DNA of 64,000 bases, taken from Amycolatopsis eburnea (GTDB lineage: Bacteria > Actinomycetota > Actinomycetes > Mycobacteriales > Pseudonocardiaceae). The stretch spans positions 124,001-188,000 of the forward strand of contig NZ_RSEC01000032.1 of the NCBI RefSeq assembly GCF_003937945.1, read 5' to 3'. This document shows positions 43,639 through 52,320 of this stretch, in pieces (within the stretch, counting starts at the first letter, position 1; each line of letters opens with the position of its first letter). Both the position numbers and the translations under genes were made by a program. Under the pieces are notes generated by a model. It was not told the origin of the DNA and did not search any database. It saw nothing but the letters and a program-made list of their open reading frames with translations.

Positions 43639-44131
43639 GCTGACTCCGGGACGGCGGCTCGACCAGCCCCGCGGCCAGAACCGGTTCAGGCTGAACATCG
43701 ACCCCGATTCGTTCGGCCGGTTCACCGAGCGGGTCGCGCGGTTCCTCGGCACCGGGAAGTACCTGTTCTGGCAGACGCTCATCGTGATCGTCTGGATCGT
43801 GCTGAACCTGGCCGCGGTGTCGCTGCAGTGGGACCCGTACCCGTTCATCCTGCTCAACCTGGCGTTTTCGACCCAGGCGGCGTACGCGGCGCCGCTGATC
43901 CTGCTCGCGCAGAACCGCCAGGACGACCGCGACCGCGTCTCCCTCGAGGAGGACCGGAACCGGGCGACCCAGACGAAAGCCGACACGGAGTACCTGGCCC
44001 GCGAGCTGGCGGCGCTGCGGCTGGCGATCGGCGAAGTCGCGACGCGCGACTACCTCCGCAGCGAGCTGGACCGGCTGCGGGAAGACCTGGACGTAAAGCC
44101 CAAGAAGTCCCGGACGCCTACCGGTACGTAA
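43631..44131 (+). CDS. DUF1003 membrane protein
   Basis: 166 residues. Two helices, FWQTLIVIVWIVLNLAAV and PFILLNLAFSTQAAYAAPLILL, are separated by a short loop and followed by a charged coiled tail (DRDRVSLEEDRNRATQTKADTEY). The family is DUF1003, of unknown function, and follows the MgtE-like gene as in mycobacteria. GTG at 43631 lies inside the end of that gene, and mrp starts two bases after its stop. Confidence 0.87.
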   Translation: MPELTPGRRLDQPRGQNRFRLNIDPDSFGRFTERVARFLGTGKYLFWQTLIVIVWIVLNLAAVSLQWDPYPFILLNLAFSTQAAYAAPLILLAQNRQDDRDRVSLEEDRNRATQTKADTEYLARELAALRLAIGEVATRDYLRSELDRLREDLDVKPKKSRTPTGT

Positions 44132-44132
44132 C

Positions 44133-45287
44133 ATGGGTGGCGTGACCAGTACGCAGCAGCTCCCCAGCGTCGACGACGTCCGCAGCGCGCTGAAGAGCGT
44201 GCAAGACCCGGAGATCCGGAAACCCATCACGGACCTGGGGATGGTCAAGGACGTGGTCGTCGGCGACGACGGCGTCGTGACGGTCGGGATCTACCTGACG
44301 GTCGCGGGCTGCCCGCTGAAGGCGACGCTGACCAACGACACGAAGGAAGCCGTCGCGAAGCTCCCCGGCGTCGTCGACGTGCGCGTCGAGCTGGACGTCA
44401 TGAGCGACGAGCAGCGCTCCGAGCTGCGGAAGTCCCTCCGCGGCGACGCGGCGGAGCCGGTGATCCCGTTCGCGCAGCCGGGCTCGATGACCCGCGTGTA
44501 CTGCGTGGCCTCGGGCAAGGGCGGCGTCGGCAAGTCGTCGGTCACGGTGAACCTGGCCGCGGCGATGGCCGCGCGCGGGCTGTCGGTCGGCGTCGTGGAC
44601 GCGGACATCTACGGCCACTCGATCCCCCGCATGCTGGGCGCGCGCGAGAAGCCGACCAAGGTCGACACGATGATCATGCCGCCGCAGTCCCACGGCGTGA
44701 AGGTGATCTCCATCGGCATGTTCACCCCGGGCAACACGCCGGTGGTGTGGCGCGGCCCGATGCTGCACCGCGCGCTGCAGCAGTTCCTGGCCGACGTCTT
44801 CTGGGGCGACCTGGACATCCTGCTGCTGGACCTGCCGCCGGGCACCGGCGACATCGCGATCTCGGTGGCCCAGCTGATCCCGAACGCGGAGATCCTGGTG
44901 GTCACGACCCCGCAGCAGGCGGCGGCCGAGGTGGCCGAGCGCGCGGGCGCGATCGCGCTGCAGACCCGCCAGCGCGTGGCGGGCGTCATCGAGAACATGT
45001 CGTGGCTGGAGCAGCCTGACGGCTCCCGGCTGGAGATCTTCGGCGCCGGCGGCGGCCAGACGGTGGCCGACTCGCTGACCAAGTCGATCGGCTCCGAGGT
45101 GCCGCTGCTCGGCCAGGTCCCGATGGACCCGCGTGTGGTCGCCCAGGGCGACGCGGGCACGCCGATCGTGCTGTCCGAGCCGGAGGCCCCGGCGTCGGTG
45201 GTGCTCGGCGACGTGGCGAAGAAGCTCTCGGTCCGGGCTCGCGGCCTGGCCGGGATGATGCTGAACGTGACCCCGGCCGGCCGCTGA
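44133..45287 (+). CDS. mrp: Mrp/ApbC-type iron-sulfur cluster carrier ATPase
   Basis: 384 residues. N-terminal MIP18/DUF59-like domain with VQDPEIRKPITDLGMVKDV and the cysteine AGCPLK; P-loop ASGKGGVGKSS, switch DLPPGTGD. It assembles or transfers Fe-S clusters. The CxxC pair found near the C-terminus of E. coli Mrp is replaced here (ENMSWLEQPDGSRLEIFG has no cysteine), so cluster handling may rely on other residues. ATG at 44133; GTG at 44142 is also possible. Confidence 0.9.
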   Translation: MGGVTSTQQLPSVDDVRSALKSVQDPEIRKPITDLGMVKDVVVGDDGVVTVGIYLTVAGCPLKATLTNDTKEAVAKLPGVVDVRVELDVMSDEQRSELRKSLRGDAAEPVIPFAQPGSMTRVYCVASGKGGVGKSSVTVNLAAAMAARGLSVGVVDADIYGHSIPRMLGAREKPTKVDTMIMPPQSHGVKVISIGMFTPGNTPVVWRGPMLHRALQQFLADVFWGDLDILLLDLPPGTGDIAISVAQLIPNAEILVVTTPQQAAAEVAERAGAIALQTRQRVAGVIENMSWLEQPDGSRLEIFGAGGGQTVADSLTKSIGSEVPLLGQVPMDPRVVAQGDAGTPIVLSEPEAPASVVLGDVAKKLSVRARGLAGMMLNVTPAGR

Positions 45288-45290
45288 CCC

Positions 45291-45381
45291 CAAGCGCCCC
45301 AAGGTGGCCTTGGTTGCGTCAGACGCACCGAAGGCCGCCTTGGGTGCGTCTGACGCACCGAAGGCCACATTGGGGCGCTTG
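45291..45381. repeat. Family C dyad element C2 (three boxes)
   Basis: Boxes AAGGTGGCCTT (45301), AAGGCCGCCTT (45331) and AAGGCCACATT (45361), 30 bp apart, within arms CAAGCGCCCC/GGGGCGCTTG. It lies between convergent mrp and tatB, in the same overall form as C1. Confidence 0.92.
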
Positions 45382-45392
45382 AGAAGTGCGCG

Positions 45393-45803
45393 TCAGGTGG
45401 CGTCCGGGTCGATCGGCGGGCGCTCCCCCGGCTTCAGCGGTTCCGGCGCTGCCTTGGGCTGACCGACCGTCGTGCCGTTGGTCCCGTTCGTCCCGTTGCT
45501 GCCGTTCGTGATGCCCTTGAGGCCCAGTGGGTCCGCGTCACCGTCGAAGAGGTGCTGCGTCACCACGCGTTTGGGGTCGAAGTTGCGCAGGCCGCGCAGG
45601 TCCTCGAGGGGCTTGCGGAGCTGGTCGAACTCCGGGCCCATCTCCTCGCGCAGCTGTTCACGGGCGCCGGTCGCGAAGTCCCGGACCTTCTTCACGCTCT
45701 TCGCCAGCCAGGAAGCCGCCTCGGGGAGGCGTTCCGGGCCGAGGATGAAGAGACCGGCGATGATGAGGACGAGGATTTCGCCCCACCCGACGCTGTCGAA
45801 CAC
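45393..45803 (-). CDS. tatB: TatB, twin-arginine translocase subunit
   Basis: 136 residues. The helix [24 protein letters not shown] with the family GPERLP turn is followed by an amphipathic helix, then an Asn/Gly/Thr-rich tail ([11 protein letters not shown]). It works with TatA/TatC to export folded proteins. GTG at 45803. It follows htrA by 78 bp, as in the mycobacterial sigE-rseA-htrA-tatB cluster. Confidence 0.93.
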   Translation of the reverse strand: MFDSVGWGEILVLIIAGLFILGPERLPEAASWLAKSVKKVRDFATGAREQLREEMGPEFDQLRKPLEDLRGLRNFDPKRVVTQHLFDGDADPLGLKGITNGSNGTNGTNGTTVGQPKAAPEPLKPGERPPIDPDAT

Positions 45804-45881
45804 CAGTCAACCTCCGCAGCTGAACCTACCCGGCCAGGGTACCCGCAGCCCGCCGTGCTCCGGCAGGCCGAACGCGGGAAC

Positions 45882-47399
45882 TCAGTCGGAAGCCAGGGTT
45901 ACGTCCACGACGAAGCTCGCGCCGTCGCGGGCCAGTGACACCGGGACCACTTCGCCGACGTCGTGCGCGCGGACCGCGACCGTCAGCTCCGCGGAGTCGC
46001 GGACCAGCCGGCTGCCGATCTTCGTGATCACGTCGCCCTCCTTGATGCCCGCGTTCGCGGCCGGGCCGCCGGGGGCGACGTTCTTCACCTGCGCGCCCAT
46101 CGTGGACGAGCCGGCGACCGTCGACGACGCGTTGATGCCGATGTCCGCGTGCCGGACCTTGCCGTCCTTGATCAGCGACTTCGCGATCTTGATCGCGTAG
46201 TCGCTCGGGATGGCGAAGCCGATGCCGATGCTGCCGCCGTCCGCGCTGGACGAGCGGATCGACGAGTTGATGCCGACCAGCGCGCCGGTGGAGTCGACGA
46301 GCGCGCCGCCCGAGTTGCCGTGGTTGATCGCGGCGTCGGTCTGGATGGCCTCGTAGGTGACCGGCGGTGCGCCGCTGTCGCCGCCCGCGGTGATCGGCCG
46401 GTTCAGCGCGCTGACGATGCCCGCGGTGACCGAGTTCTGCAGTGCCAGCGGCGAGCCGATCGCCATCACGGTGTCGCCGACCTGCAGGTCCGCGGACTTG
46501 CCGATCTGCAGCACGGTCGGGTTGGTGACGTTCACCTTCACGACGGCGAGGTCGGTCTTCTGGTCGGCGCCGACGAGCTTGGCCTCGGTGCGGGTGCCGT
46601 CGACGAAGATCGCGGTGACCTTGACGCCCGGGTCCGCGGCGGCGGAGGCGATGACGTGCTCGTTGGTGAGGATGTAGCCCTGCGGGTCGATCATCACGCC
46701 GGAGCCCTGCTCGCCGGATTCGGCGCCGGGCTTGAAGACCTCGAGCGAAACGACGGCGGGCGCGACGCGCTTGGCGATCTCGGCGACCGATCCGGCCGGG
46801 CGTTCCTTGGCGGCCTCGGCTTCGGCGATCGTGGCGGACCCGGTCAGCTCGGTGCCGGTGTCGCCGACCCACCAGCCGACGAACCCGCCGGCGGCGCCGA
46901 TGAGCAGCGCGACGACCCCGAGCAGCGCGAGCGCCTTCGGCTGCACCCGGCGCCCGAAGAGCACCTCGGGCAGGCTGAGCAACGCCCCCGGCGGCCGCTT
47001 GGTGGGCTTTTCCTCGTCCTCGGCGGGCATCGCGGGCCCGGCCAGCACGGCACCGGCCCCCGGATCACGCCACGGGTCGCTGGTGCTGTTCCACAGCGGC
47101 GGGTCGGCCTGCTTCGGCTCGCCGGTGGCCTCACGCGGGCGTTCGAGCAGCACCCCTTCGGCGCCGGGCGGCCGCCGGAAGGCTTCGGCGAGCGACTCGG
47201 GCGCGGGCGGCGCGAGGTTGACGCCGTTGGCCTGCTGCGGGGTGTAGAGCTTGTCGAACGCCCCGTCGACCCCCTGCGGCCGCCCGAACACGGCGGCCTG
47301 CGCCGGATCGACGGCGGGCCGCGCGAGCGGCCGCGGACCCAGCCGATCGGCATCGCGCGCGCCGGGCTGCTCGGGATTCACGTTCGGCTCGGTCATCAT
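45882..47399 (-). CDS. htrA: HtrA-type membrane-anchored serine protease
   Basis: 505 residues. A cytoplasmic proline-rich N-terminus of about 150 residues is followed by one helix (ALLGVVALLIGAAGGFVGWWV), a trypsin-like protease with TNEHVIA (His), KTDLAVV (Asp) and NHGNSGGAL (Ser), and a C-terminal PDZ domain. It degrades misfolded envelope proteins. It starts at ATG 47399 or 47396. The adjacent SigE/RseA pair suggests control by envelope stress. Confidence 0.95.
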   Translation of the reverse strand: MMTEPNVNPEQPGARDADRLGPRPLARPAVDPAQAAVFGRPQGVDGAFDKLYTPQQANGVNLAPPAPESLAEAFRRPPGAEGVLLERPREATGEPKQADPPLWNSTSDPWRDPGAGAVLAGPAMPAEDEEKPTKRPPGALLSLPEVLFGRRVQPKALALLGVVALLIGAAGGFVGWWVGDTGTELTGSATIAEAEAAKERPAGSVAEIAKRVAPAVVSLEVFKPGAESGEQGSGVMIDPQGYILTNEHVIASAAADPGVKVTAIFVDGTRTEAKLVGADQKTDLAVVKVNVTNPTVLQIGKSADLQVGDTVMAIGSPLALQNSVTAGIVSALNRPITAGGDSGAPPVTYEAIQTDAAINHGNSGGALVDSTGALVGINSSIRSSSADGGSIGIGFAIPSDYAIKIAKSLIKDGKVRHADIGINASSTVAGSSTMGAQVKNVAPGGPAANAGIKEGDVITKIGSRLVRDSAELTVAVRAHDVGEVVPVSLARDGASFVVDVTLASD

Positions 47400-47574
47400 T
47401 CCCCGGTGCAGAAGATCAGGTGGCTGGGCGTGACGATACCCAAGCCCAGTGCTCCGAGTCTGCCGGTCCGCCGGTGAAGTGGCTGTTTCTTGGACCGTGG
47501 GCCGGGGTCCCGGCGAAGCCGCCAGACCGGCCGGGCAGGCCTGCGTGCCGCCGGACCGCCCCCGGACACGACAA

Positions 47575-47606
47575 AGGCCGCCAGGAGGATTTCCTCACGG
47601 CGGCCT
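47575..47606 (-). terminator. Rho-independent-type terminator after rseA
   Basis: On the minus strand AGGCCGCC pairs with GGCGGCCT around an inner GAGGA-AAT-TCCTC stem, followed by TTTGT. It lies 13 bases after the rseA stop and would end the sigE-rseA transcript before htrA. The rest of 47400-47618 shows no gene and presumably holds the htrA promoter. Confidence 0.75.
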
Positions 47607-47618
47607 CGGTCAATCAGG

Positions 47619-48269
47619 TCAGCGAATCCCCGCGGGCACCACAGCGGCCGTGGTGGTCGGCGGGACCGACGTCGGCGCCTGCTGCGGGGGCACCGCCAGC
47701 TGGGCCGGGAGCAGGTTCGCCGGCTGGGGCACGCTGCCGCCCTGCTCGGGACCGCCGTCGCCGTCCGCCGACGTGCCGACCAGGGCCAGCGCGCTCAGCA
47801 CCAGCCCGGACACGACGACCCCCGCACCCTGTGCGGCGCGGCGCTTGAACCGGCCGCCGCCGAGGACGTTCGGGGACTGGCCCAGCGGGGCCGACGAGCC
47901 CAGCGGGGCCACGCCGCCCAAGACGCCGGTGTCGCGCAGGCCGGCTACCCGGTCGGGGCGCTGGACCGCGACGAGCTGGCCGTCGGCCGTGATCGCCAGG
48001 TTGTCCGGGGTGCCCGGCAGCTCCGTGTGCTGCGGGATCGACTGCAGGCTCGCCAGGAACCCCGCCGACATCGAGGGGGCACCGGCGTGCCGGATCGTGT
48101 CGACTGTCTGCCGCTGGGCGCGGACCTCGGCCGCGCACGCCTGGCAGCGCGTGATGTGCGACGCCGCGCGGTCGCGGGCGCCGTGCGAAAGCTCGCCGTC
48201 GACGAACGCCACGACGACGTCCGGCAGCAGGTGCGACTCGGGGAGTCCCCAGCCTCGCGGTGCGGTCAT
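47619..48269 (-). CDS. rseA: Zinc-binding anti-sigma factor RseA
   Basis: 216 residues. The ZAS motif is complete: HITRCQAC (HxxxCxxC) after [12 protein letters not shown]. One helix near residues 148-164 ([17 protein letters not shown]) anchors it in the membrane; the outer tail is Pro/Ala-rich. It binds and inhibits the SigE encoded just upstream, with which it shares a four-base ATGA overlap. It fits the Rv1222 position. Confidence 0.9.
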   Translation of the reverse strand: MTAPRGWGLPESHLLPDVVVAFVDGELSHGARDRAASHITRCQACAAEVRAQRQTVDTIRHAGAPSMSAGFLASLQSIPQHTELPGTPDNLAITADGQLVAVQRPDRVAGLRDTGVLGGVAPLGSSAPLGQSPNVLGGGRFKRRAAQGAGVVVSGLVLSALALVGTSADGDGGPEQGGSVPQPANLLPAQLAVPPQQAPTSVPPTTTAAVVPAGIR

Positions 48270-48877
48270 ACCGACACCTTCGCAGACTGCGGTGCGTAAG
48301 CGCGCCGTCGCTCGAGCGACGCGCGCAGCGCCTGGCGACCGCGGTGGATCCGGCTGCGGACGGTGCCCAGCTTGACACCCAGCGTCGCGCCGATCTCCTC
48401 GTACGACAGGCCTTCGACGTCGCACAGCACCACGGCGGCGCGGAACTCCGGGGGCAGCTCGTCGAGCGCCGCCTGCAGGTCAGGGTCCAGGTGGGTGTCC
48501 GAGTAGACCTGCTCGGGGCTCGGGTCGTCGCCCACGATGCGGTCGGTGTCCTCGGGCAGGCCTTCCATCCGCACGCGCGAGCGGCGGCGGGCCATGTCCA
48601 GGAAGAGGTTGGTGGTGATCCGGTGCAGCCAGCCTTCGAACGTGCCCGGCTTGTACGACGCCAGCGAGCGGAAGACCCGGATGAAGGTCTCCTGCGTCAG
48701 GTCCTCGGCGTCGTGGGTGTTGCCGGTCAGGCGGTAGGCGAGCCGGTAGACCCGGTCACCGTGTTCGCGCACGACCTCGTCCCAGGACGGTGGCGTCCAC
48801 GCCGCCTCGTCCAGGGTCACCGGCTGAGCCCCGGCGTCGGCAACGGCGTTCTGCATAGCGGGAGCAGGCACCTCCAT
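48266..48877 (-). CDS. sigE: ECF sigma factor SigE (envelope stress)
   Basis: 203 residues. Region 2: [20 protein letters not shown] with [13 protein letters not shown]; region 4: [23 protein letters not shown] and [12 protein letters not shown]. It belongs to the SigE-RseA-HtrA envelope stress module (Rv1221-1223). ATG at 48877 is preferred over GTG at 48901 because AGGAG lies about eight bases before it. Confidence 0.93.
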   Translation of the reverse strand: MEVPAPAMQNAVADAGAQPVTLDEAAWTPPSWDEVVREHGDRVYRLAYRLTGNTHDAEDLTQETFIRVFRSLASYKPGTFEGWLHRITTNLFLDMARRRSRVRMEGLPEDTDRIVGDDPSPEQVYSDTHLDPDLQAALDELPPEFRAAVVLCDVEGLSYEEIGATLGVKLGTVRSRIHRGRQALRASLERRRAYAPQSAKVSV

Positions 48878-49067
48878 CTGCGTCTCTCCTGTCTGCTCCA
48901 CCCAACGCGGGCTGTGGCCACGGTGTTCCCGTGCGTCTGGATTTCAGTCTGTCGGGGTTCCTTATGGTTCTAGTGAGACTGGACTGAGAGCAGGCTGAGA
49001 AGTTCTTCCCGGGTGCTTACCAGGGAGCCTGCGAGGATTTATCGACAACCAACGCTAACCTCCGTGC

Positions 49068-49712
49068 GTGAACACGCCCACCCCTGCGGCCGCACCGGCC
49101 GATTCCGGGTTCGTCGACGGGTACCTGCCCGACGACGAGGTGCTGTCTTCGGCGCGGGCACGGGCCGAGGACCTGGGCTGCGTCCCGCTCAGCGCGGGCG
49201 CGGGCGCGACGCTGCGCTTCCTGGCCGCGACGCTGCGGGCGAAGGCGGTCGTCGAGGTCGGCACGGGCGCCGGGGTCAGCGGGCTGAGCCTGCTCCGCGG
49301 CATGGCCCCCGACGGCATCCTGACCTCGATCGACGTCGAGCCGGAGTACCAGCGGGCCGCGCGCGCGACGTTCCGCGAGGCCGGCTACGCGCCGGGCCGG
49401 ACGCGGCTGATCATCGGCCGCGCCCTGGACGTGCTCCAGCGGCTCACGCCGGGCGGCTACGACCTGGTCTTCGTCGATTCCGCGTACATCGAGTACCCCG
49501 GCTGCTACGAACTGGGCGTCTCGCTGCTGCGGCGGGGCGGGATCATCGCGTTCCACAACGTGCTGGCGGGCGGCCGGGTGATCGACCCGTCCCACCGCGA
49601 CCCGGAGACGCTGGCGCTGCGCGAGGTGGCGCGGGCGTTCCGCGAGGACGACCGGCTGGTCCCGGCGCTGCTGCCGGTGGGCGGCGGCCTGCTGGTCGCG
49701 GCGGCGATCTGA
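49068..49712 (+). CDS. O-methyltransferase (Rv1220c-like)
   Basis: 214 residues. SAM motif AVVEVGTGAGVSGLSLL, acidic strand TSIDVEPEY, and DLVFVDSAYIEYPGC fit the family 3 caffeoyl-CoA-type O-methyltransferases. The substrate is unknown. It is divergent from sigE, as in mycobacteria. GTG at 49068 lies seven bases after TAACCT, so the transcript may be leaderless. Confidence 0.88.
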   Translation: MNTPTPAAAPADSGFVDGYLPDDEVLSSARARAEDLGCVPLSAGAGATLRFLAATLRAKAVVEVGTGAGVSGLSLLRGMAPDGILTSIDVEPEYQRAARATFREAGYAPGRTRLIIGRALDVLQRLTPGGYDLVFVDSAYIEYPGCYELGVSLLRRGGIIAFHNVLAGGRVIDPSHRDPETLALREVARAFREDDRLVPALLPVGGGLLVAAAI

Positions 49713-49751
49713 CTCAGCCGCCCGGCCGCGTGGCCTGCCCGGCGTCGCGGA

Positions 49752-49810
49752 GATGTCATGAACGGGTCGTTCATGTCGTCTGACGAGGTGAACGACCCTT
49801 TCATGACATC
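49752..49810. repeat. Family F dyad element F3
   Basis: Arms GATGTCATGAA/TTCATGACATC; boxes AACGGGTCGTT at 49761 and AACGACCCTTT at 49791, 30 bp apart. A half-site GATGAGTCGTTCACGAC follows at 49838. It lies between convergent O-methyltransferase and MFS genes. Confidence 0.88.
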
Positions 49811-49870
49811 GCGGAGGGGGCGGATCGGGCGTCGCGGATGAGTCGTTCACGACGTGCCGACCCGTCCGAC

Positions 49871-51055
49871 TCAGCTCGCCACGAGCTCCCGCCGCACCGC
49901 GCGCACCCGGGTGCCCGCGCCGACCGCCGCCACCGCGAGCAGCAGCCAGGCCACGACGACCGCGATCAGCCACGGCCAGCCCTCGTGGCCGTAGACCCAC
50001 GCGCCGGCCGCGCCGCCGACGCTGCTGCCCAGGTAATACGTCGCCGTGTACATGCCGCCGACCTGGCCGCGCGCGTTCTCCGGCGCGTCGGCGGCCGCCC
50101 AGCCGTTCGCGACCGCGTGCGCGGCGAAGAACGCGCAGGTCAGCACCAGGAACCCGGCGATGACCAGCGGCAGGGAGTCGGGCAGCGTGAGCGCCGCGCC
50201 GAACGCCGTCAGCAGCAGGGCCCCGACCAGCGCGCGGCGGCGGCCGACCCGCGCGACCAGGCGGCCGGCCGCGGCCGAGGACACCGAGCCGGTCGCGTAG
50301 GCGAGGAACACCAGTGACGCGATCGCCGGGGACAGGCCGAGCGGTTCGCCGGTCAGGCGGAAGCCGGCGGCGTTGTACAGCGCGACGAACGAGCCCATCG
50401 CGAGCAGCGCGACCGCGTACTGCGCGAGCAGCACCGGCTTGCGCACCGCCGTGACCAGCCCCTGTGCGACCGCGCGGAGCTGGGCGTTCCCGCGTGGGCG
50501 CGGGCCCGGCGGCAGCGTCACGACGGTGATCGCCGAGCACACCGCGCCCACCCCCGCGACGACGTACAGCGCGCCGCGCCAGCCGAGAGGGCCCGCGGTG
50601 AACCCACTGGCCAGGCGGCCGAGCATGCCGCCGATCGTGTTGCCGGCGATCATCGCGCCGACCGCGGCCGCGACGCCCGCGCGGCCCAGGCGTTCGGCCA
50701 GGTAGGCGGCCGCGACGCCGGGGAAGCCGGCGATCGCGATGCCCTGCAGCGCCCGCAGGACGAGCAGCGCCGGGTACGTCGGCATCAGCGGCAGCAGCAG
50801 CCCGAACACCACCGACGCGATGACCGACGTCAGGATCACCCGCCGGCGTCCGACCACTTCGGACAGCGCCGCGATCGGCAGGACGGCGATGGCGAGCGCG
50901 CCGGTCGCGACGCTCACCGCGAGCGCCGCGCCGCCGGGGTCGAGGTGGTACTGCGCGGCGAGCTGCGGCAGCACCGGCTGCGGCGCGTAGAGCAGGGCGA
51001 AGGAGGAGATCCCGGCCGCGGCGACGGCGGTCTTGACTCGGCGCGTGGAGGTCAC
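49871..51055 (-). CDS. MFS transporter, 12-helix
   Basis: About 394 residues, 12 helices, with LSEVVGRRRVIL as motif A and MLGRLASGF later. The closest style is the AraJ/YnfM-like exporters. It is divergent from a LysR gene 62 bp away, which probably controls it. The start is uncertain: GTG 51055 is taken, but the frame is open to 51091. Confidence 0.88.
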   Translation of the reverse strand: MTSTRRVKTAVAAAGISSFALLYAPQPVLPQLAAQYHLDPGGAALAVSVATGALAIAVLPIAALSEVVGRRRVILTSVIASVVFGLLLPLMPTYPALLVLRALQGIAIAGFPGVAAAYLAERLGRAGVAAAVGAMIAGNTIGGMLGRLASGFTAGPLGWRGALYVVAGVGAVCSAITVVTLPPGPRPRGNAQLRAVAQGLVTAVRKPVLLAQYAVALLAMGSFVALYNAAGFRLTGEPLGLSPAIASLVFLAYATGSVSSAAAGRLVARVGRRRALVGALLLTAFGAALTLPDSLPLVIAGFLVLTCAFFAAHAVANGWAAADAPENARGQVGGMYTATYYLGSSVGGAAGAWVYGHEGWPWLIAVVVAWLLLAVAAVGAGTRVRAVRRELVAS

Positions 51056-51117
51056 GACCCGAAAGTAAGCAGAGCTAACCAATACGTCCAATGCGTTCGA
51101 CTGGCATGATTCATGCG

Positions 51118-52017
51118 ATGACGTATGACTCGCTGTCGGCGCAGGTCGCGCCGCACCTGCTGCTGCTGGCCGCCTTGCGGAAGACGGGGAACGTCACACG
51201 CGCGGCCGAGCTGCTCGGCGTCCCGCAACCGACTGTCAGCCGCCGGCTCGCGGCGCTGGCGGACGCGCTGGGCGCGCCCCTGACGGTGCCGGACGGCCGC
51301 GGCATCCGCCTCACGCGCGCGGCGGACCTGCTGGCGGAGGCGGCGGAGCGCGGTCTGGCGGCGCTCGACACCGGCGTCCGGCTGGCGCGGGAGGAGGTGT
51401 CGCCGGAGTCGGGGCACGTGGTGCTCGGGTTCCTGCACCTGCTCGGCCGGTCACTGGTGCCGTCGCTGCTGCGCGGCCACCGGGCGCGGTACCCGGGGGT
51501 GCGGTTCACGCTGGTGCAGGGCTCGCGGCAGGAGATGGTCGACCGCCTGGTCGCCGGCGAGCTGGACCTGGCGTTGCTGGCGCCGCTGCCGTCCGTGCCG
51601 GCGTTGGCTTCGGCGGGCCTGGTCGACGAGGAGATCCTGCTGTCCGTCCCGGCGGGCCACCCGCTCGCCGGGCGGCGCTCGGTGCGGGTTTCGGAGCTGG
51701 CGGACGAGGAGTTCGTGCTGCTGGAGCAGGGTTACGGCGTGCGGACGCTGACGGACGAGCTCTGCGCGGCGGCGGGGTTCACGCCGCGGATCGCGTTCGA
51801 GGGCCAGGAGTCGGACACGGTGCGCGGCCTGGTGGCGGCGGGCCTGGGGGTGGCGCTGCTGCCGCGGTTCGGCCCGGGCAGCCCGGCGGGGGTCGCGGAG
51901 GTGCCGCTGTCACCGCGGCCGTACCGGACGATCGGCCTGGCGTGGCGCGCGGAGGAGCCGATGACCCCGGCGGTGACCGGCTTCCGCGACCACGTGCTGG
52001 CTGCGGCCCGGGACTGA
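51118..52017 (+). CDS. LysR-family regulator
   Basis: 299 residues. N-terminal HTH with ALRKTGNVTRAAELLGVPQPTVSRR and a C-terminal effector-binding domain (VVLGFLHLLGRSL, LDLALLAPLP). The DNA between it and the MFS gene is only 62 bp, so a shared control site is expected. ATG at 51118. The ligand is unknown. Confidence 0.9.
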   Translation: MTYDSLSAQVAPHLLLLAALRKTGNVTRAAELLGVPQPTVSRRLAALADALGAPLTVPDGRGIRLTRAADLLAEAAERGLAALDTGVRLAREEVSPESGHVVLGFLHLLGRSLVPSLLRGHRARYPGVRFTLVQGSRQEMVDRLVAGELDLALLAPLPSVPALASAGLVDEEILLSVPAGHPLAGRRSVRVSELADEEFVLLEQGYGVRTLTDELCAAAGFTPRIAFEGQESDTVRGLVAAGLGVALLPRFGPGSPAGVAEVPLSPRPYRTIGLAWRAEEPMTPAVTGFRDHVLAAARD

Positions 52018-52103
52018 GCCCCGGAGCCCGGCACGCCGTGCAGGTGCTCCCTGCCGGACGTCGGGTCGCAGCGGCGCTTGGGGCGAGGGCCGCGCAACCG
52101 GAC

Positions 52104-52156
52104 GTCCTGAATGACTCATTCAGGTCTTCGGAGGTCCTGAATGAGTCATTCAAGAC
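52104..52156. repeat. Family E dyad element E2
   Basis: Boxes AATGACTCATT at 52110 and AATGAGTCATT at 52140, 30 bp apart, within arms GTC(C/T)TGAATGA. It is nearly identical to E1 at 19766. It lies between convergent LysR and pepA genes in a 303-bp space without a gene. Confidence 0.9.
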
Positions 52157-52283
52157 CTTTGCCGGCCGGGCCCGGCACCCCGTCAGGCCACCCCATCCCC
52201 CACCGGACAGCCCCCGCCCAACCCTGGGGGGCGTCCCCGCTCCAGCGTATCGGCACCCACCGACGAACCCGGCCACGAACAGC

Positions 52284-52319
52284 GGGTTGTCCACACCCCA
52301 GCCGGGATGTGGACAACCC
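52284..52319. repeat. Inverted pair of DnaA-box-like TTGTCCACA sites after pepA
   Basis: TTGTCCACA at 52287-52295 and its complement TGTGGACAA at 52308-52316 form 12-bp perfect arms with GGG/CCC. The sequence TTGTCCACA equals the DnaA box used by actinobacteria such as Streptomyces. The hairpin begins two bases after the pepA stop on the minus strand and so may simply be a terminator. Confidence 0.6.
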
Positions 52320-52320
52320 C

